A stretch of DNA of 9,884 nt from CAZFQD01 sp964520885 (GTDB lineage: Bacteria > Bacillota > Clostridia > Oscillospirales > SIG519), in assembly GCA_964520885.1 (NCBI GenBank), contig CAZFQD010000085.1, positions 1 to 9,884 of the forward strand. Direction: 5' to 3'. Shown here one piece after another: positions 1 through 7,500 of this stretch (position 1 is its first letter; each line of letters opens with the position of its first letter). The notes beneath the pieces were generated by a model that saw only the letters and a program-made list of their open reading frames with translations, made no database searches and had not been told where the DNA came from. Position numbers and translations under genes: made by a program.

Positions 1-9
1 GGGTATTAA

Positions 10-38
10 GCTTGCGTTCGCAGGCAAGCCTGTTTTTT
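10..38 (+). terminator. Rho-independent terminator of an upstream gene
   Basis: GCTTGC (10-15) can pair with GCAAGC (24-29). Alternatively, CAGGC (21-25) pairs with GCCTG (28-32). Either hairpin is followed by a run of six T at 33-38. This is the usual layout of an intrinsic terminator reading rightward, so a plus-strand gene probably ends just left of the window. Confidence 0.6.
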
Positions 39-102
39 GTTGAGTTTTTGAACGGGGGGGTTGAATAGTTACAATAAAACAGCTTGAAAATCCAAATGAT
101 TG

Positions 103-131
103 TTGACATAGTAGGAGCAATATGGTATAAA
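103..131 (+). promoter_or_regulatory. Sigma-A-type promoter for the two-gene cassette
   Basis: A perfect -35 box TTGACA (103-108) is separated by exactly 17 bp from TATAAA (126-131), one base off the -10 consensus. Transcription would start near position 138, leaving a leader of about 120 nt before the first gene at 262. This is the strongest promoter-like match on the plus strand. Confidence 0.75.
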
Positions 132-144
132 GGTAGTCAGGAAA

Positions 145-207
145 AACAATAAACTGAGTCATATAGCGGACTCTGAGTAGGATTATACAGTCTGTATAAT
201 TATTGTT
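145..207 (+). promoter_or_regulatory. Structured 5' leader, possible three-way junction
   Basis: Three complementary pairs nest in the leader. AACAATA (145-151) pairs with TATTGTT (201-207). GAGTC (156-160) pairs with GACTC (169-173). ATTATACAG (182-190) is a perfect inverted repeat with CTGTATAAT (192-200). The outer pair encloses the two inner ones, so the RNA could fold as a three-way junction. The 9-bp-arm palindrome at 182-200 could equally be a DNA operator for a dimeric regulator. The layout matches no riboswitch I know, and the folding is by eye only. Confidence 0.4.
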
Positions 208-261
208 AGGCGAACAGATTTTGAAGCTTAGCGCTTTGGAAAACTTTACAAAGGGGGTCTC

Positions 262-765
262 ATGGATATGGAATTCGATCAATTAGTAACAGAAATCGAG
301 AAATCATTGTACGGTTACGGTCAAGACTTGGCCATGAGAGGTGCTAAACCTTGGGAGCAGCGTTTTGGCACACCGGATATTGCAATAGCACTGATCCCAA
401 TAGCAGGTTGGTTTCTTAAAACGGTACTCAAGGTAATTATTGAACATGAAGTCAAAAAAGGATTGGAGAAAAAATCCATTAAGAAGATTTCTGATATCGA
501 CATAAAGCTACACGATATTGAGATGATTATTAATCAAGCTATACAGCAAGAACTCTCAGCCCCTTTAGGAGTCGAGATACTCCGTGAGTATTATTTAGAA
601 GTCATGCAACAATACAAATCCTTAGGTAAACCCGACTACATTCTCATAAGAACGCATAATGAGGAACTTCTGGAGATTCTTCAAGGCATAGGGTTAACAC
701 GCAGAAAAGCGTTAAAACTATCAGCCGAGATAATTGAAATCTCAGTCAAATTCCTTTCTAACTGA
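262..765 (+). CDS. Hypothetical protein, first gene of a two-gene cassette
   Basis: I do not recognise this 167-residue protein. The start is supported by AAGGGGG (251-257) four bases upstream; an ATG two codons later (268) is an alternative. The N-terminal 40 residues are mixed charged. Residues 40-60 form a hydrophobic stretch (IAIALIPIAGWFLKTVLKVII is its approximate span) that could be a membrane-associated or buried helix. It is followed by a strongly charged Lys/Glu-rich helix (61-80) and a helical C-terminal half. There is no signal peptide and no catalytic motif. The stop codon overlaps the ribosome binding site of the next gene, so the two are translationally coupled and probably act together. 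Its base composition is less AT-rich than genes to the right of the tRNA, which fits acquisition by transfer. A small accessory or immunity-type partner of the next protein is possible but is only a guess. Confidence 0.75.
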   Translation: MDMEFDQLVTEIEKSLYGYGQDLAMRGAKPWEQRFGTPDIAIALIPIAGWFLKTVLKVIIEHEVKKGLEKKSIKKISDIDIKLHDIEMIINQAIQQELSAPLGVEILREYYLEVMQQYKSLGKPDYILIRTHNEELLEILQGIGLTRRKALKLSAEIIEISVKFLSN

Positions 766-777
766 GGGGGTTATGAT

Positions 778-2007
778 ATGCTTATCCTTGACACAATCAA
801 ACGAAAATGCCTACCAGATGGTACCTCTCTCAGCCAAAAATCTCTAGATTGGTTGTCAGAAGCAGCATTAGAACTTATATACTGTACTATAAATGGCAGA
901 TATTTTTCCTTTGGAGAACCACTTGAAAAAGTCACATTTGATAGCATTTTAACAATAGATGGTCTTATAGCGAAAATCGCCGGATTTACTGACAATGAAT
1001 CTGGACTTATTGGACGAAGACTTGTCGCCACCTTTTCTTGCCTTCACAATGCATTACGAAATGCGGAGGAGTTGTATGGTCACGGTACTGTGGAGAATTT
1101 AAAGCAGTTTTTATCCCCCATAAAGGACGCTTTGCGTGTTCAGCTAAATGCTACTGACGACAACCCGATGATTGGTGAAATGACTTTCTTGATGGTGGAT
1201 TATCTTCCAATGTATCGAGATTATGGCTTTGTTCCACCAACTTCCTTGGTCCCTGCTATCGTACAACATCTTCGGGATCAGTATCTAGTGGACAAAAAAC
1301 AATTAGTTGCTATTAGATTTTATGAGGACATCTCACTCACGATATGCCCACCGAAGTTAGCTCGTTTCGCCTTTCTGGAAGCTATGAAACGTCCTAAATT
1401 TGAGGGAATTGACGAGTGGATAGAGAGAACACTGGAAATATCTGATTTGGCGGATGCCATTGCGGCTAAGGCACGGGCTTCCGACTACTTATCCGATGTA
1501 ATGAATGCGGCTACAGCTGCATATCTTCTCTATGATGTGGTTAGAACTTCGCTTGGGTGGATTCTCAAACAATATGAAAGTAATGGGAAAAGTGCTCCTT
1601 CTGATATTTATCACGAACAACAAGTAGCTGAAGAGAATAGAGCATGGACAGGAGAAATGCTTGAGTTCTCAGGTCACCGATTGATTTCGACACCAATTGA
1701 TCAGACAATCATGCAGCTAATTATGACTAAGCAAACACCGACAAGAAGTATCGTACATGATCTACTTAAAGGTGGTATGGCTACTATTCCTGTTTATCCA
1801 GATGTATTGAGAAGTATCTGGGATGAAATCCTCGCCGAAACAAATGGGAATTACAGGTTAGATTCATTGGAAATAACAAATCTGTCTCAAATACTGGAAC
1901 GAGGCATGCGCTCCCACTTTGCAGAAGCATTCAAGGATTCTAACTTTGCGAAGGTTGCTTTGCGTCTACAAGACGAGTGGTGGACGTCAAAAGTTAGGGC
2001 ATATTGA
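778..2007 (+). CDS. Hypothetical 409-residue protein, second gene of cassette
   Basis: I do not recognise this protein. GAGGGGG (764-770), which includes the last bases of the preceding stop codon, lies seven bases before the ATG, a strong binding site that supports this start. The translation has no signal peptide or clear transmembrane helix and looks like a soluble, mostly helical protein. No Walker, HTH, nuclease, protease or methyltransferase motif is evident. Notable stretches are an acidic patch with TDDNP near residues 126-130, an Ala-rich helical region near residues 225-255, and a Trp-containing C-terminus (EWW near residue 402). It is co-transcribed with the 167-residue gene from the promoter at 103-131. 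Lines sampled by eye are about 43% GC, against about 28% for genes near 8 kb. I saw no intrinsic terminator directly downstream. Placement beside a tRNA-linked boundary suggests cargo of a mobile element. Confidence 0.8.
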   Translation: MLILDTIKRKCLPDGTSLSQKSLDWLSEAALELIYCTINGRYFSFGEPLEKVTFDSILTIDGLIAKIAGFTDNESGLIGRRLVATFSCLHNALRNAEELYGHGTVENLKQFLSPIKDALRVQLNATDDNPMIGEMTFLMVDYLPMYRDYGFVPPTSLVPAIVQHLRDQYLVDKKQLVAIRFYEDISLTICPPKLARFAFLEAMKRPKFEGIDEWIERTLEISDLADAIAAKARASDYLSDVMNAATAAYLLYDVVRTSLGWILKQYESNGKSAPSDIYHEQQVAEENRAWTGEMLEFSGHRLISTPIDQTIMQLIMTKQTPTRSIVHDLLKGGMATIPVYPDVLRSIWDEILAETNGNYRLDSLEITNLSQILERGMRSHFAEAFKDSNFAKVALRLQDEWWTSKVRAY

Positions 2008-2273
2008 AAGATTATGAGTAAAGGAGTTTAATGAGCTAATAGAGCGTCCATTTTCTCCCAACAACGATTCTAACGGATAGCGGTTGCACCATTCGCGACT
2101 GCAGTTAGTTATCTCAAAGCCTTCAATGGTATATGACGATAGGAAAATATCAGCTGAATTTATACTGCCATTTGATGTGTTATTATTCTGATTCACTGTC
2201 AACAATAAAAGAGCTGCCCAAACGTACATTAGCTTGATTCAGAAGTGCACCCGGTAGGTGGGCAAGATCAATC
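2008..2273. other. Gene-poor spacer with an aborted translation start
   Basis: No convincing gene lies here. AAGGAG (2021-2026) stands at good distance from an ATG at 2031, but the frame reads ATG AGC TAA and ends at once. This looks like the initiation region of a third gene in the cassette that has been lost. An 80-codon minus-strand frame starting at 2229 crosses the region and runs into the end of the preceding gene, but it has no ribosome binding site and matches nothing I know. Isolated TGCACC copies occur at 2085-2090 and 2246-2251, the inverse of the repeat clustered just to the right. Confidence 0.4.
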
Positions 2274-2352
2274 TGCACCAGATGGTGCATCGATTGGTGC
2301 AGACTGGTGCAACTAGGTGCAAATGGGTGCACAGCTGGTGCAAGTAGGTGCA
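2274..2352 (+). repeat. Helically phased GGTGCA repeat array
   Basis: GGTGCA occurs seven times in direct orientation, starting at 2284, 2296, 2306, 2316, 2326, 2337 and 2347. The spacings are 12, 10, 10, 10, 11 and 10 bp, a mean of 10.5, one turn of B-DNA. An inverted copy TGCACCA (2274-2280) pairs with TGGTGCA (2283-2289) to make a 16-bp palindrome at the left end. Bases between the hexamers vary, so the hexamer rather than a simple tandem repeat is what is kept. All copies would lie on one DNA face, as expected for cooperative protein binding. Arm-type sites of a tyrosine recombinase or an operator cluster are the leading readings; a partitioning site or iteron-like array is possible. Confidence 0.7.
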
Positions 2353-2436
2353 AAGAGCCTGTGGTACAACCTTTGCTGACACTCAATCTGAGCCGCTCCC
2401 CAGCTATTTTTGTACTGTATTTTGTTCCCATACAAC

Positions 2437-2463
2437 AAAAACCCCCTTAAAACAAGGGGTTTT
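2437..2463 (-). terminator. Terminator downstream of tRNA-Pro, possibly bidirectional
   Basis: CCCCTT (2443-2448) pairs with AAGGGG (2454-2459) around a short AAAAC loop, extended by AAAA/TTTT with one bulged C at 2442. Read on the minus strand, the stem is followed by five T, about 40 bp after the tRNA 3' end. On the plus strand it is followed by four T, so it could also stop transcripts from the left-hand cassette. Confidence 0.7.
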
Positions 2464-2501
2464 CTGTCCTCTGAGATTGTCTCAAAGGTGACGTCTTTAT
2501 T

Positions 2502-2578
2502 TGGTCGGAGTGACAGGATTTGAACCTGCGACCTCATGGTCCCGAACCATGTGCGATACCAAACTTCGCTACACCCCG
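2502..2578 (-). tRNA. tRNA-Pro (anticodon CGG), CCA encoded
   Basis: The minus strand folds into a full cloverleaf of 77 nt. The acceptor stem is CGGGGTG with CACTCCG (one G-T pair). The D stem is GCGA/TCGC. The anticodon stem is CATGG/CCATG with loop TTCGGGA, giving anticodon CGG, which reads proline codon CCG. The T arm is GCAGG-TTCAAAT-CCTGT (one G-T pair). It ends in discriminator A plus a genomically encoded CCA. A terminator lies about 40 bp downstream. No promoter with both boxes is obvious upstream: TTGACA occurs on the minus strand inside the hairpin at 2712-2740, but no -10 box follows at the right distance. The gene's 5' end is duplicated at 2696-2710, so its native promoter may have been displaced by an insertion. 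Confidence 0.95.
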
Positions 2579-2583
2579 AAATA
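2569..2583. repeat. 15-bp direct repeat, copy 1 (tRNA-Pro 5' end)
   Basis: CTACACCCCGAAATA overlaps the first ten bases of the tRNA gene plus five flanking bases. An exact second copy lies at 2696-2710 in the same orientation, and the two bracket a 112-bp hairpin block. Confidence 0.8.
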
Positions 2584-2695
2584 TATTAATTTTAGTGATA
2601 TACGACTTAAAAACTGAGCGATATTTCATAACTCGTCAGAGTTATTTCACTCGCCATACGGCGAATTTCATTGAAAAAAACCTTTGTTTTTTTCA
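2584..2695. mobile_element. Putative mini-insertion made of stacked hairpins
   Basis: The 112 bp between the two 15-bp repeats hold at least three compact hairpins in a row. ATAACTC/GAGTTAT has a 4-nt loop (about 2627-2644). TCGCC/GGCGA has a 4-nt loop (about 2651-2664). TGAAAAAAAC/GTTTTTTTCA (2672-2681 with 2686-2695) has a 4-nt loop. A weaker pairing precedes them. There is no coding frame. This build, with short AT-rich links and direct-repeat borders, resembles the non-autonomous hairpin repeats (MITE- or REP-like) scattered through Clostridia genomes. It sits just upstream of the tRNA on the minus strand and may alter tRNA transcription. Simple duplication of the region by another route is possible. 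Confidence 0.45.
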
Positions 2696-2710
2696 CTACA
2701 CCCCGAAATA
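2696..2710. repeat. 15-bp direct repeat, copy 2
   Basis: This is an exact copy of 2569-2583, the 5' end of tRNA-Pro with its flank. The copies differ on both sides of the 15 bp (G versus A before, T versus C after), which sets the repeat length. Confidence 0.8.
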
Positions 2711-2711
2711 C

Positions 2712-2740
2712 CAAGATAATGTCAATAAAACATTATCTTG
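2712..2740. terminator. AT-rich hairpin after the aminotransferase gene
   Basis: CAAGATAATGT (2712-2722) is perfectly complementary to ACATTATCTTG (2730-2740) with a 7-nt loop. It lies 23 bp past the stop of the minus-strand aminotransferase, but on that strand no T-run follows. On the plus strand TATTTTTCTTTT follows. It may end or stabilise the operon mRNA. Its function as a terminator is uncertain. Confidence 0.35.
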
Positions 2741-2763
2741 TATTTTTCTTTTAAGCAACTAAA

Positions 2764-3933
2764 TTACAATGAATTTATAAATGTTTCAATGCACTTTAAT
2801 GCTCGTGCAATTCTTTCCATTGAATAAGCATAAGAAATCCTGATATAGCCCTCGCCACTATCTCCAAAGGCATTGCCTGGAATAACTGCACATTTATGCT
2901 CTTTTAATAATCTTTCGCAAAATTCCACAGAGCTAAGCCCAAATTTCTTTATTGACGGAAAGGCATAAAAAGCCCCTAATGGTTCAAAACACTCTATTCC
3001 CATTTGTCGCAGTGAACTTATTAAAAATCGTCTTCTTTGATTATATTGCTCCTTCATATGCAAAACATCCTCATCGCCATTTTTTAAAGCCTCAATTGCT
3101 GAATATTGGCTTGTTGTGGGTGCTGACATAATTGCATATTGATGAATTTTGGTCATCGCTCCTATAATTGAGGAAGGCCCACAAGCAAAGCCTAAACGCC
3201 AACCTGTCATAGCAAATGCCTTTGAAAAGCCGTTTATTACAATAGTTCTTTCGGACATTCCTTCAAGATTTGCAATAGAGCAATGATTATTATTTGTATA
3301 TGTAAGTTCTGCGTAAAGTTCATCGGATAAAACCAATATATTTGTGCCTCTTAAAACTTCTGCAATTGCTTCTAAATCACTTTTTTCCATAATTGCTCCT
3401 GTTGGATTATTAGGATAAGGAATAATAAGTAATTTGGTTTTAGGAGTGATTTTACTTTTCAATTCTTGTGCAGTTAGCCTAAAATTGTTTTTCATTGTAG
3501 TATTAAGTGCTACTGGAACTCCACCAATTAATTCAGTAATTGGAGAATAGCAAACAAATGTAGGCTCGGGAATTAAAACCTCGTCTCCTTTGTTTATTAA
3601 TGCTCTTAAACAAAGGTCAATCGCCTCGCTACCGCCAACAGTAATCACAATCTCTTCTTTTGGGCAGTATTTTAAATGAAATCTTCTTAGCATATAATCC
3701 GAAATTTCATTTCTAAGTTCAATTAAGCCACTGTTTGAGGTGTAATAAGTATGCCCCTCCTCTAAAGAGCGAATACCTGCTTCTCTTATATGCCAAGGCG
3801 TAACAAAATCAGGCTCGCCAATTCCCAATGAAATACAGTCCTTCATTTCTTCAACTATATCAAAGAATTTGCGAATACCAGATGGTTTAATATTTAGTAT
3901 TTTTTCTGATAATAGCTCATTATAGTCTATCAT
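2764..3933 (-). CDS. PLP-dependent aminotransferase, class I/II (PatA-like)
   Basis: This 389-residue protein is full length for fold-type I aminotransferases. It transfers an amino group between an amino acid and a 2-oxo acid in the cytoplasm using pyridoxal phosphate. Visible landmarks are SGIRKF (18-23), GIGEPDF (37-43), GGSEAI (100-105, cofactor phosphate loop), PNNPTG (174-179, Asn contacting the cofactor), SDELY (203-207, Asp pairing with the pyridine nitrogen), the Schiff-base lysine K238 in GFSKAFAMTGWRLG, and R365 in GYIRISYA (substrate carboxylate). The N-terminal SGIRKF and overall pattern resemble Bacillus PatA, an aromatic/acetyl-diaminopimelate aminotransferase, so aromatic, aspartate or lysine-pathway substrates are plausible. 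The exact substrate cannot be read from sequence. It starts two bases after the stop of the Lrp-type regulator and is surely in the same operon, which suggests control by an amino acid. Confidence 0.93.
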   Translation of the reverse strand: MIDYNELLSEKILNIKPSGIRKFFDIVEEMKDCISLGIGEPDFVTPWHIREAGIRSLEEGHTYYTSNSGLIELRNEISDYMLRRFHLKYCPKEEIVITVGGSEAIDLCLRALINKGDEVLIPEPTFVCYSPITELIGGVPVALNTTMKNNFRLTAQELKSKITPKTKLLIIPYPNNPTGAIMEKSDLEAIAEVLRGTNILVLSDELYAELTYTNNNHCSIANLEGMSERTIVINGFSKAFAMTGWRLGFACGPSSIIGAMTKIHQYAIMSAPTTSQYSAIEALKNGDEDVLHMKEQYNQRRRFLISSLRQMGIECFEPLGAFYAFPSIKKFGLSSVEFCERLLKEHKCAVIPGNAFGDSGEGYIRISYAYSMERIARALKCIETFINSL

Positions 3934-3935
3934 AC

Positions 3936-4409
3936 TCAGGTATATCCTCTCTCGTCTTTGTTATTATTACAAAAAACAATGCCTTCATCTTTATATTTTT
4001 TTAGCACAAAATGAGTAGCAGTGGCAGTAACACCCTCCATTGTAGAAAGTCTTTTTGCAACAAACATTGCAACCTCTTTCATAGTTTTGCCTTCAATAGT
4101 AACGGCTAAATCATATCCACCCGACATTAAGTAAAGACTTTTTACCTCAGCAAAATCGCAAATAATGTTTGCAACCTTATCAAAGCCAGTGTCCTTTTGA
4201 GGAGAAACTTTAATTTCAATCAAAGCGGAAATATGCTCACAGTCGGTTCTATCCCAATCAATAATTGCTTTATAGCCAACTATTGAACCATTTTGTTCGT
4301 ATTCTTTAACTTTTTTTTCAACCTCTTTTTCACTAAGCCCCGCCAAAACAGCAACCTGTGCATTAGTCAACCTTGCATTTTTCTCTAAAATGTTAAGAAT
4401 GTTATCCAT
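3936..4409 (-). CDS. Lrp/AsnC family transcriptional regulator
   Basis: The 157-residue protein has the family's two parts. An N-terminal winged helix-turn-helix (residues 1-50) includes the helix-turn-helix around LTNAQVAVLAGLSEKEVEKK. A C-terminal alpha/beta RAM (AsnC ligand-binding) domain (about 58-140) carries the signature SGGYDL (96-101), where amino-acid effectors bind at the dimer interface in relatives. Length is normal. The start is supported by GGAGAG six bases upstream. It is the first gene of a two-gene operon with the aminotransferase and has its own promoter. Known relatives usually autoregulate and control a neighbouring amino-acid gene, so it probably adjusts aminotransferase supply to an amino-acid signal (inference). 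The C-terminal 17 residues are polar and probably flexible. Confidence 0.92.
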   Translation of the reverse strand: MDNILNILEKNARLTNAQVAVLAGLSEKEVEKKVKEYEQNGSIVGYKAIIDWDRTDCEHISALIEIKVSPQKDTGFDKVANIICDFAEVKSLYLMSGGYDLAVTIEGKTMKEVAMFVAKRLSTMEGVTATATHFVLKKYKDEGIVFCNNNKDERGYT

Positions 4410-4426
4410 AAATTACTCTCCATTCC

Positions 4427-4441
4427 TTGTGCAAAGCACAA
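4427..4441 (-). promoter_or_regulatory. Palindrome in the lrp-type leader, candidate operator
   Basis: TTGTGC-AAA-GCACAA is a perfect 15-bp palindrome. It lies between the expected transcription start and the ribosome binding site of the Lrp-type gene. Lrp/AsnC dimers bind palindromic sites of about this size, so autoregulation by blocking the polymerase is plausible. In RNA it could form a small hairpin just ahead of the binding site. Confidence 0.4.
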
Positions 4442-4460
4442 AAACAAATTTATTTATATT

Positions 4461-4489
4461 ATTATAACTCTAATATTTTAAAAATGCAA
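4461..4489 (-). promoter_or_regulatory. Promoter of the Lrp-type/aminotransferase operon
   Basis: On the minus strand a perfect TATAAT (4466-4461) follows TTGCAT (4489-4484) at exactly 17 bp. The -35 box is weak, matching only its TTG. Transcription would start near 4454, about 45 nt ahead of the ATG at 4409. Confidence 0.6.
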
Positions 4490-4510
4490 TTTTTTTCTAA
4501 ATAATCATAT

Positions 4511-4544
4511 TAAAAAAACAGAGGTGCAAAAATATTGCACCTCT
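4511..4544 (-). terminator. Rho-independent terminator of the LRR gene
   Basis: On the minus strand AGAGGTGCAA pairs perfectly with TTGCACCTCT (10 bp, 5-nt loop, 4544-4520). The stem is followed by G and a run of seven T. It begins 14 bp after the stop codon of the LRR gene. Confidence 0.9.
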
Positions 4545-4558
4545 TTAATATAGCTTTA

Positions 4559-7500
4559 TTAACTTATAGTAACCGTTTCTGTTGTCATTGCATCATAATA
4601 TCCAAAAGAATAAGCATCCTTAGCTAACACTCTTATTGTATAAGCTCCCGCTTTTCTTGGTACCCAAGTGCACGAATTACTCATTGAATATTCTTGAATT
4701 AATTGTCCTCCCATTAAAACATCAGAAACTTCAAAACGATACATAACATTATCTATATTTGTTGCAGTGCAATCTGCGATTACTGTTATAGGCGATTTTT
4801 CTTCGCTTCCAACAGTTTCAATTGTAACATTTGAAATTGTATTTGTTGTATCTATTAACTTATTCTTAATATTGAATGCTAAACTCTTAGCATCTTCATA
4901 GGAAGCACTTGTGCCTGCGAAAGCTATATCTCTTACTCTTACTTGAATTCTATAATTTCCAGATTGCATTGGTCTCCATAGAAGTTCATTACTACTACTC
5001 CAACTTTTAATTTCTTTATTGCCACTTGCATCAAGTTTATAAAAGGAATACTGAGCATTTGCATTTACCGGTGCTGTTATTTTTACATATTCTTCTCTTG
5101 TTACATCATTTAAAGTTGTTTCACTATATTCTTCTAACTCAGTTGATTTCTTTTCTATTGTAACTGAACCAACTACTGCCGGTGTCCCACCACCTGCTAA
5201 ACGGTTAATTCTTATTGTTTTAATTGCTCCATCACTATATCTATTTGCTCCTGTATTTCGGACAGAACCAAATACTTGATATACTCCGGGATATAAGAAT
5301 GAATATGATGTATCGCCTGAATTTAATGTAGCAAACGCAATCTTCATTGGCTCGCTTATTTGGAATTTGTATTCTGCATTGGCTCCGGTTCCATCTTTAA
5401 CATTATTAGTCATTACTAATTGAGTAGAAACATTCATTTCTATACTTGAAGGTAGTGTAAATCCATCTCCTGTTAGCTCCGGAACTGTTAAAGTTGGATT
5501 ATAAACATAAATCTTAATTTCAATAAAATCATTATTTAATGGTGTTCCCTCTTGATAGGCTACAACCTTAACTGTTTGAATTCCGGGCTCTGAATCGCTT
5601 GGAATTGTTAAAGTGTATTGGCTGCCGTTAGAACTTTGAACCAACTGGTTATTAAAATAATAATCAAATATTATTTGGTTATTGTTTTCCGTTGCCTTTG
5701 TAGCAAAGGTATTTAATATTGAAGTGCTTCCTGCTTCTAAAATTGTCTTGCCTATTGGAACTATTTCATTAATTTCTAATGCATCTATTTTAAATATCCC
5801 TGCTTGTTTTGCAGAAAACTGTTTGGAATACGGAGTAATAGCATCGCTAATATCTTTAACTCTTATATAAATCTTATAGATATTGAGAAATTCTCCCTCT
5901 GCAATAAATGTTTTGGCGGCTGTTCCATCTACTATTGCTGTGCTAAAATCTTCTCCATATCCTTTTAATAATCTCCAATAGTTTCCACCTTCGGGTTGAA
6001 ATTCTTCGCACCAAATTTGATAGGTGCTATTTGCATCTATATTATTTGTTATTATGGAAAATTGCTTAGTCTCTTGGTCTACAAGGTTTAATTCAAAGGT
6101 TGGTTCTTCTATTATCGAAAACGGTATTGAATTGTCGGTTGCATAAGTTTGTGCATATGAATCAGCATAACCATAAATTGTTAATGAGGTGCAATTTTCA
6201 AATGCACTATCATCAATACTTGTTACACTATTTGGAATTGTAACACTTGTTAATGATGAGCAACCTTCAAACGCCCCATATCCAATGCTTGTAACACCAT
6301 CTGGAATAAACAAACTTGTTAATGAGGTGCAATTTTTAAATACCGCCCACCCAATGCTTGTAACACTATTTGGAATTGTAATACTTGTTAATAAAGTGCA
6401 ACTTGAAAATGCCTTATCACCAATGCTTGTAACACTTTCCGGAATTGTTATGCTTGTTAATGATTCGCAATAAGCAAATGCATCATTTCCAATGCTTGTT
6501 ACACTTTCCGGAATTGTTATGCTTATTAATGAGGTGCACCTATAAAATGCAGAATTACCAATACTTGTAACACTGTCTGGAATTGTTATGCCGGTTAATG
6601 AGGTGCACCAAGAAAATGCCGCAATTCCAATGCTTATTACACTGTCTGGAATTGTAACACTTGTTAATGCGATGCAATTATAAAACATCCCAAATTCAAT
6701 GCTTGTAACACTATCTGGAATTGTTATGCTTGTTAATGAGGTGCAATTAGAAAATGCATAATCTCCAATGACAGTTACATTATCTGGAATTGTTATGCTT
6801 GTTAATGAATAGCACTCAGAAAATGCCAATTCTCCAATGACAGTTACACTATCAGGAATGGTTACACTTGTTAAAGAGGTGCAATCCCAAAATGCACTTG
6901 CGCCAATGCTTGTTACCGCAACACCATTAATTGTAGATGGAATAATTAAAGTTTCCGCCGAACCAATATAAGCGGTAATTGTTCCTGTGCTTGTTTCAAA
7001 AACAATACCGTTTTCTGTTGTGATTTGAGTAGAAATTAAGGAAAAGTTAATACTTTCATTTATAGCATAAGTATGAGCATATGAATCAGCAAAAACATTT
7101 AGTGTTACTAAGTCGCAACCATCAAATGCCCTATATCCAATGCTTGTTACACTATTTGGAATGGTTATGCTTGTTAAAGAGTCGCAATAAGAAAATGTAT
7201 AATCATCAATGACAGTTACACTATCCGGAATGGTTACACTTGTTAATGAGGAGCACTCAGAAAATGCCCCATCACCAATGCTTGTAACACTATCAGGAAT
7301 GGTTACGCTTGTTAATGAGGTGCAAGATCTAAACGCCTGCTCACCAATGACAGTTACACTATCAGGAATTGTTATACTTGTTAATGAATAGCAATAACAA
7401 AATGTATAATCATCAATGACAGTTACACTATTTGGAATGGTTACACTTGTTAATGAATAGCAACTATTAAATGCATTACTGCTAATGACAGTTACACTAT

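Noticed and set aside
1987..2229. 80-codon minus-strand frame with a hydrophobic start (MYVWAALLLL)
   Set aside because: It has no ribosome binding site, overlaps the end of the 409-residue gene, and has no recognisable family; it is most likely chance or an old remnant.
2274..2352. CRISPR array or plasmid iterons
   Set aside because: The units are 6 bp at a 10-11 bp period, far too short for CRISPR repeats and shorter than usual 18-22 bp iterons; no cas or rep gene is present.
2183..2537. Minus-strand frames across the GGTGCA array and the tRNA
   Set aside because: They translate the repeat and tRNA sequence into low-complexity peptides and lack start signals.
2520..2762. 80-codon plus-strand frame over the tRNA and hairpin block
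   Set aside because: It runs antisense through the tRNA gene and the stacked hairpins and has no ribosome binding site.
6189..7391. Plus-strand open frames antisense to the LRR gene
   Set aside because: They arise because the 69-bp repeat keeps the opposite frame open; their products are repeat echoes without start signals.
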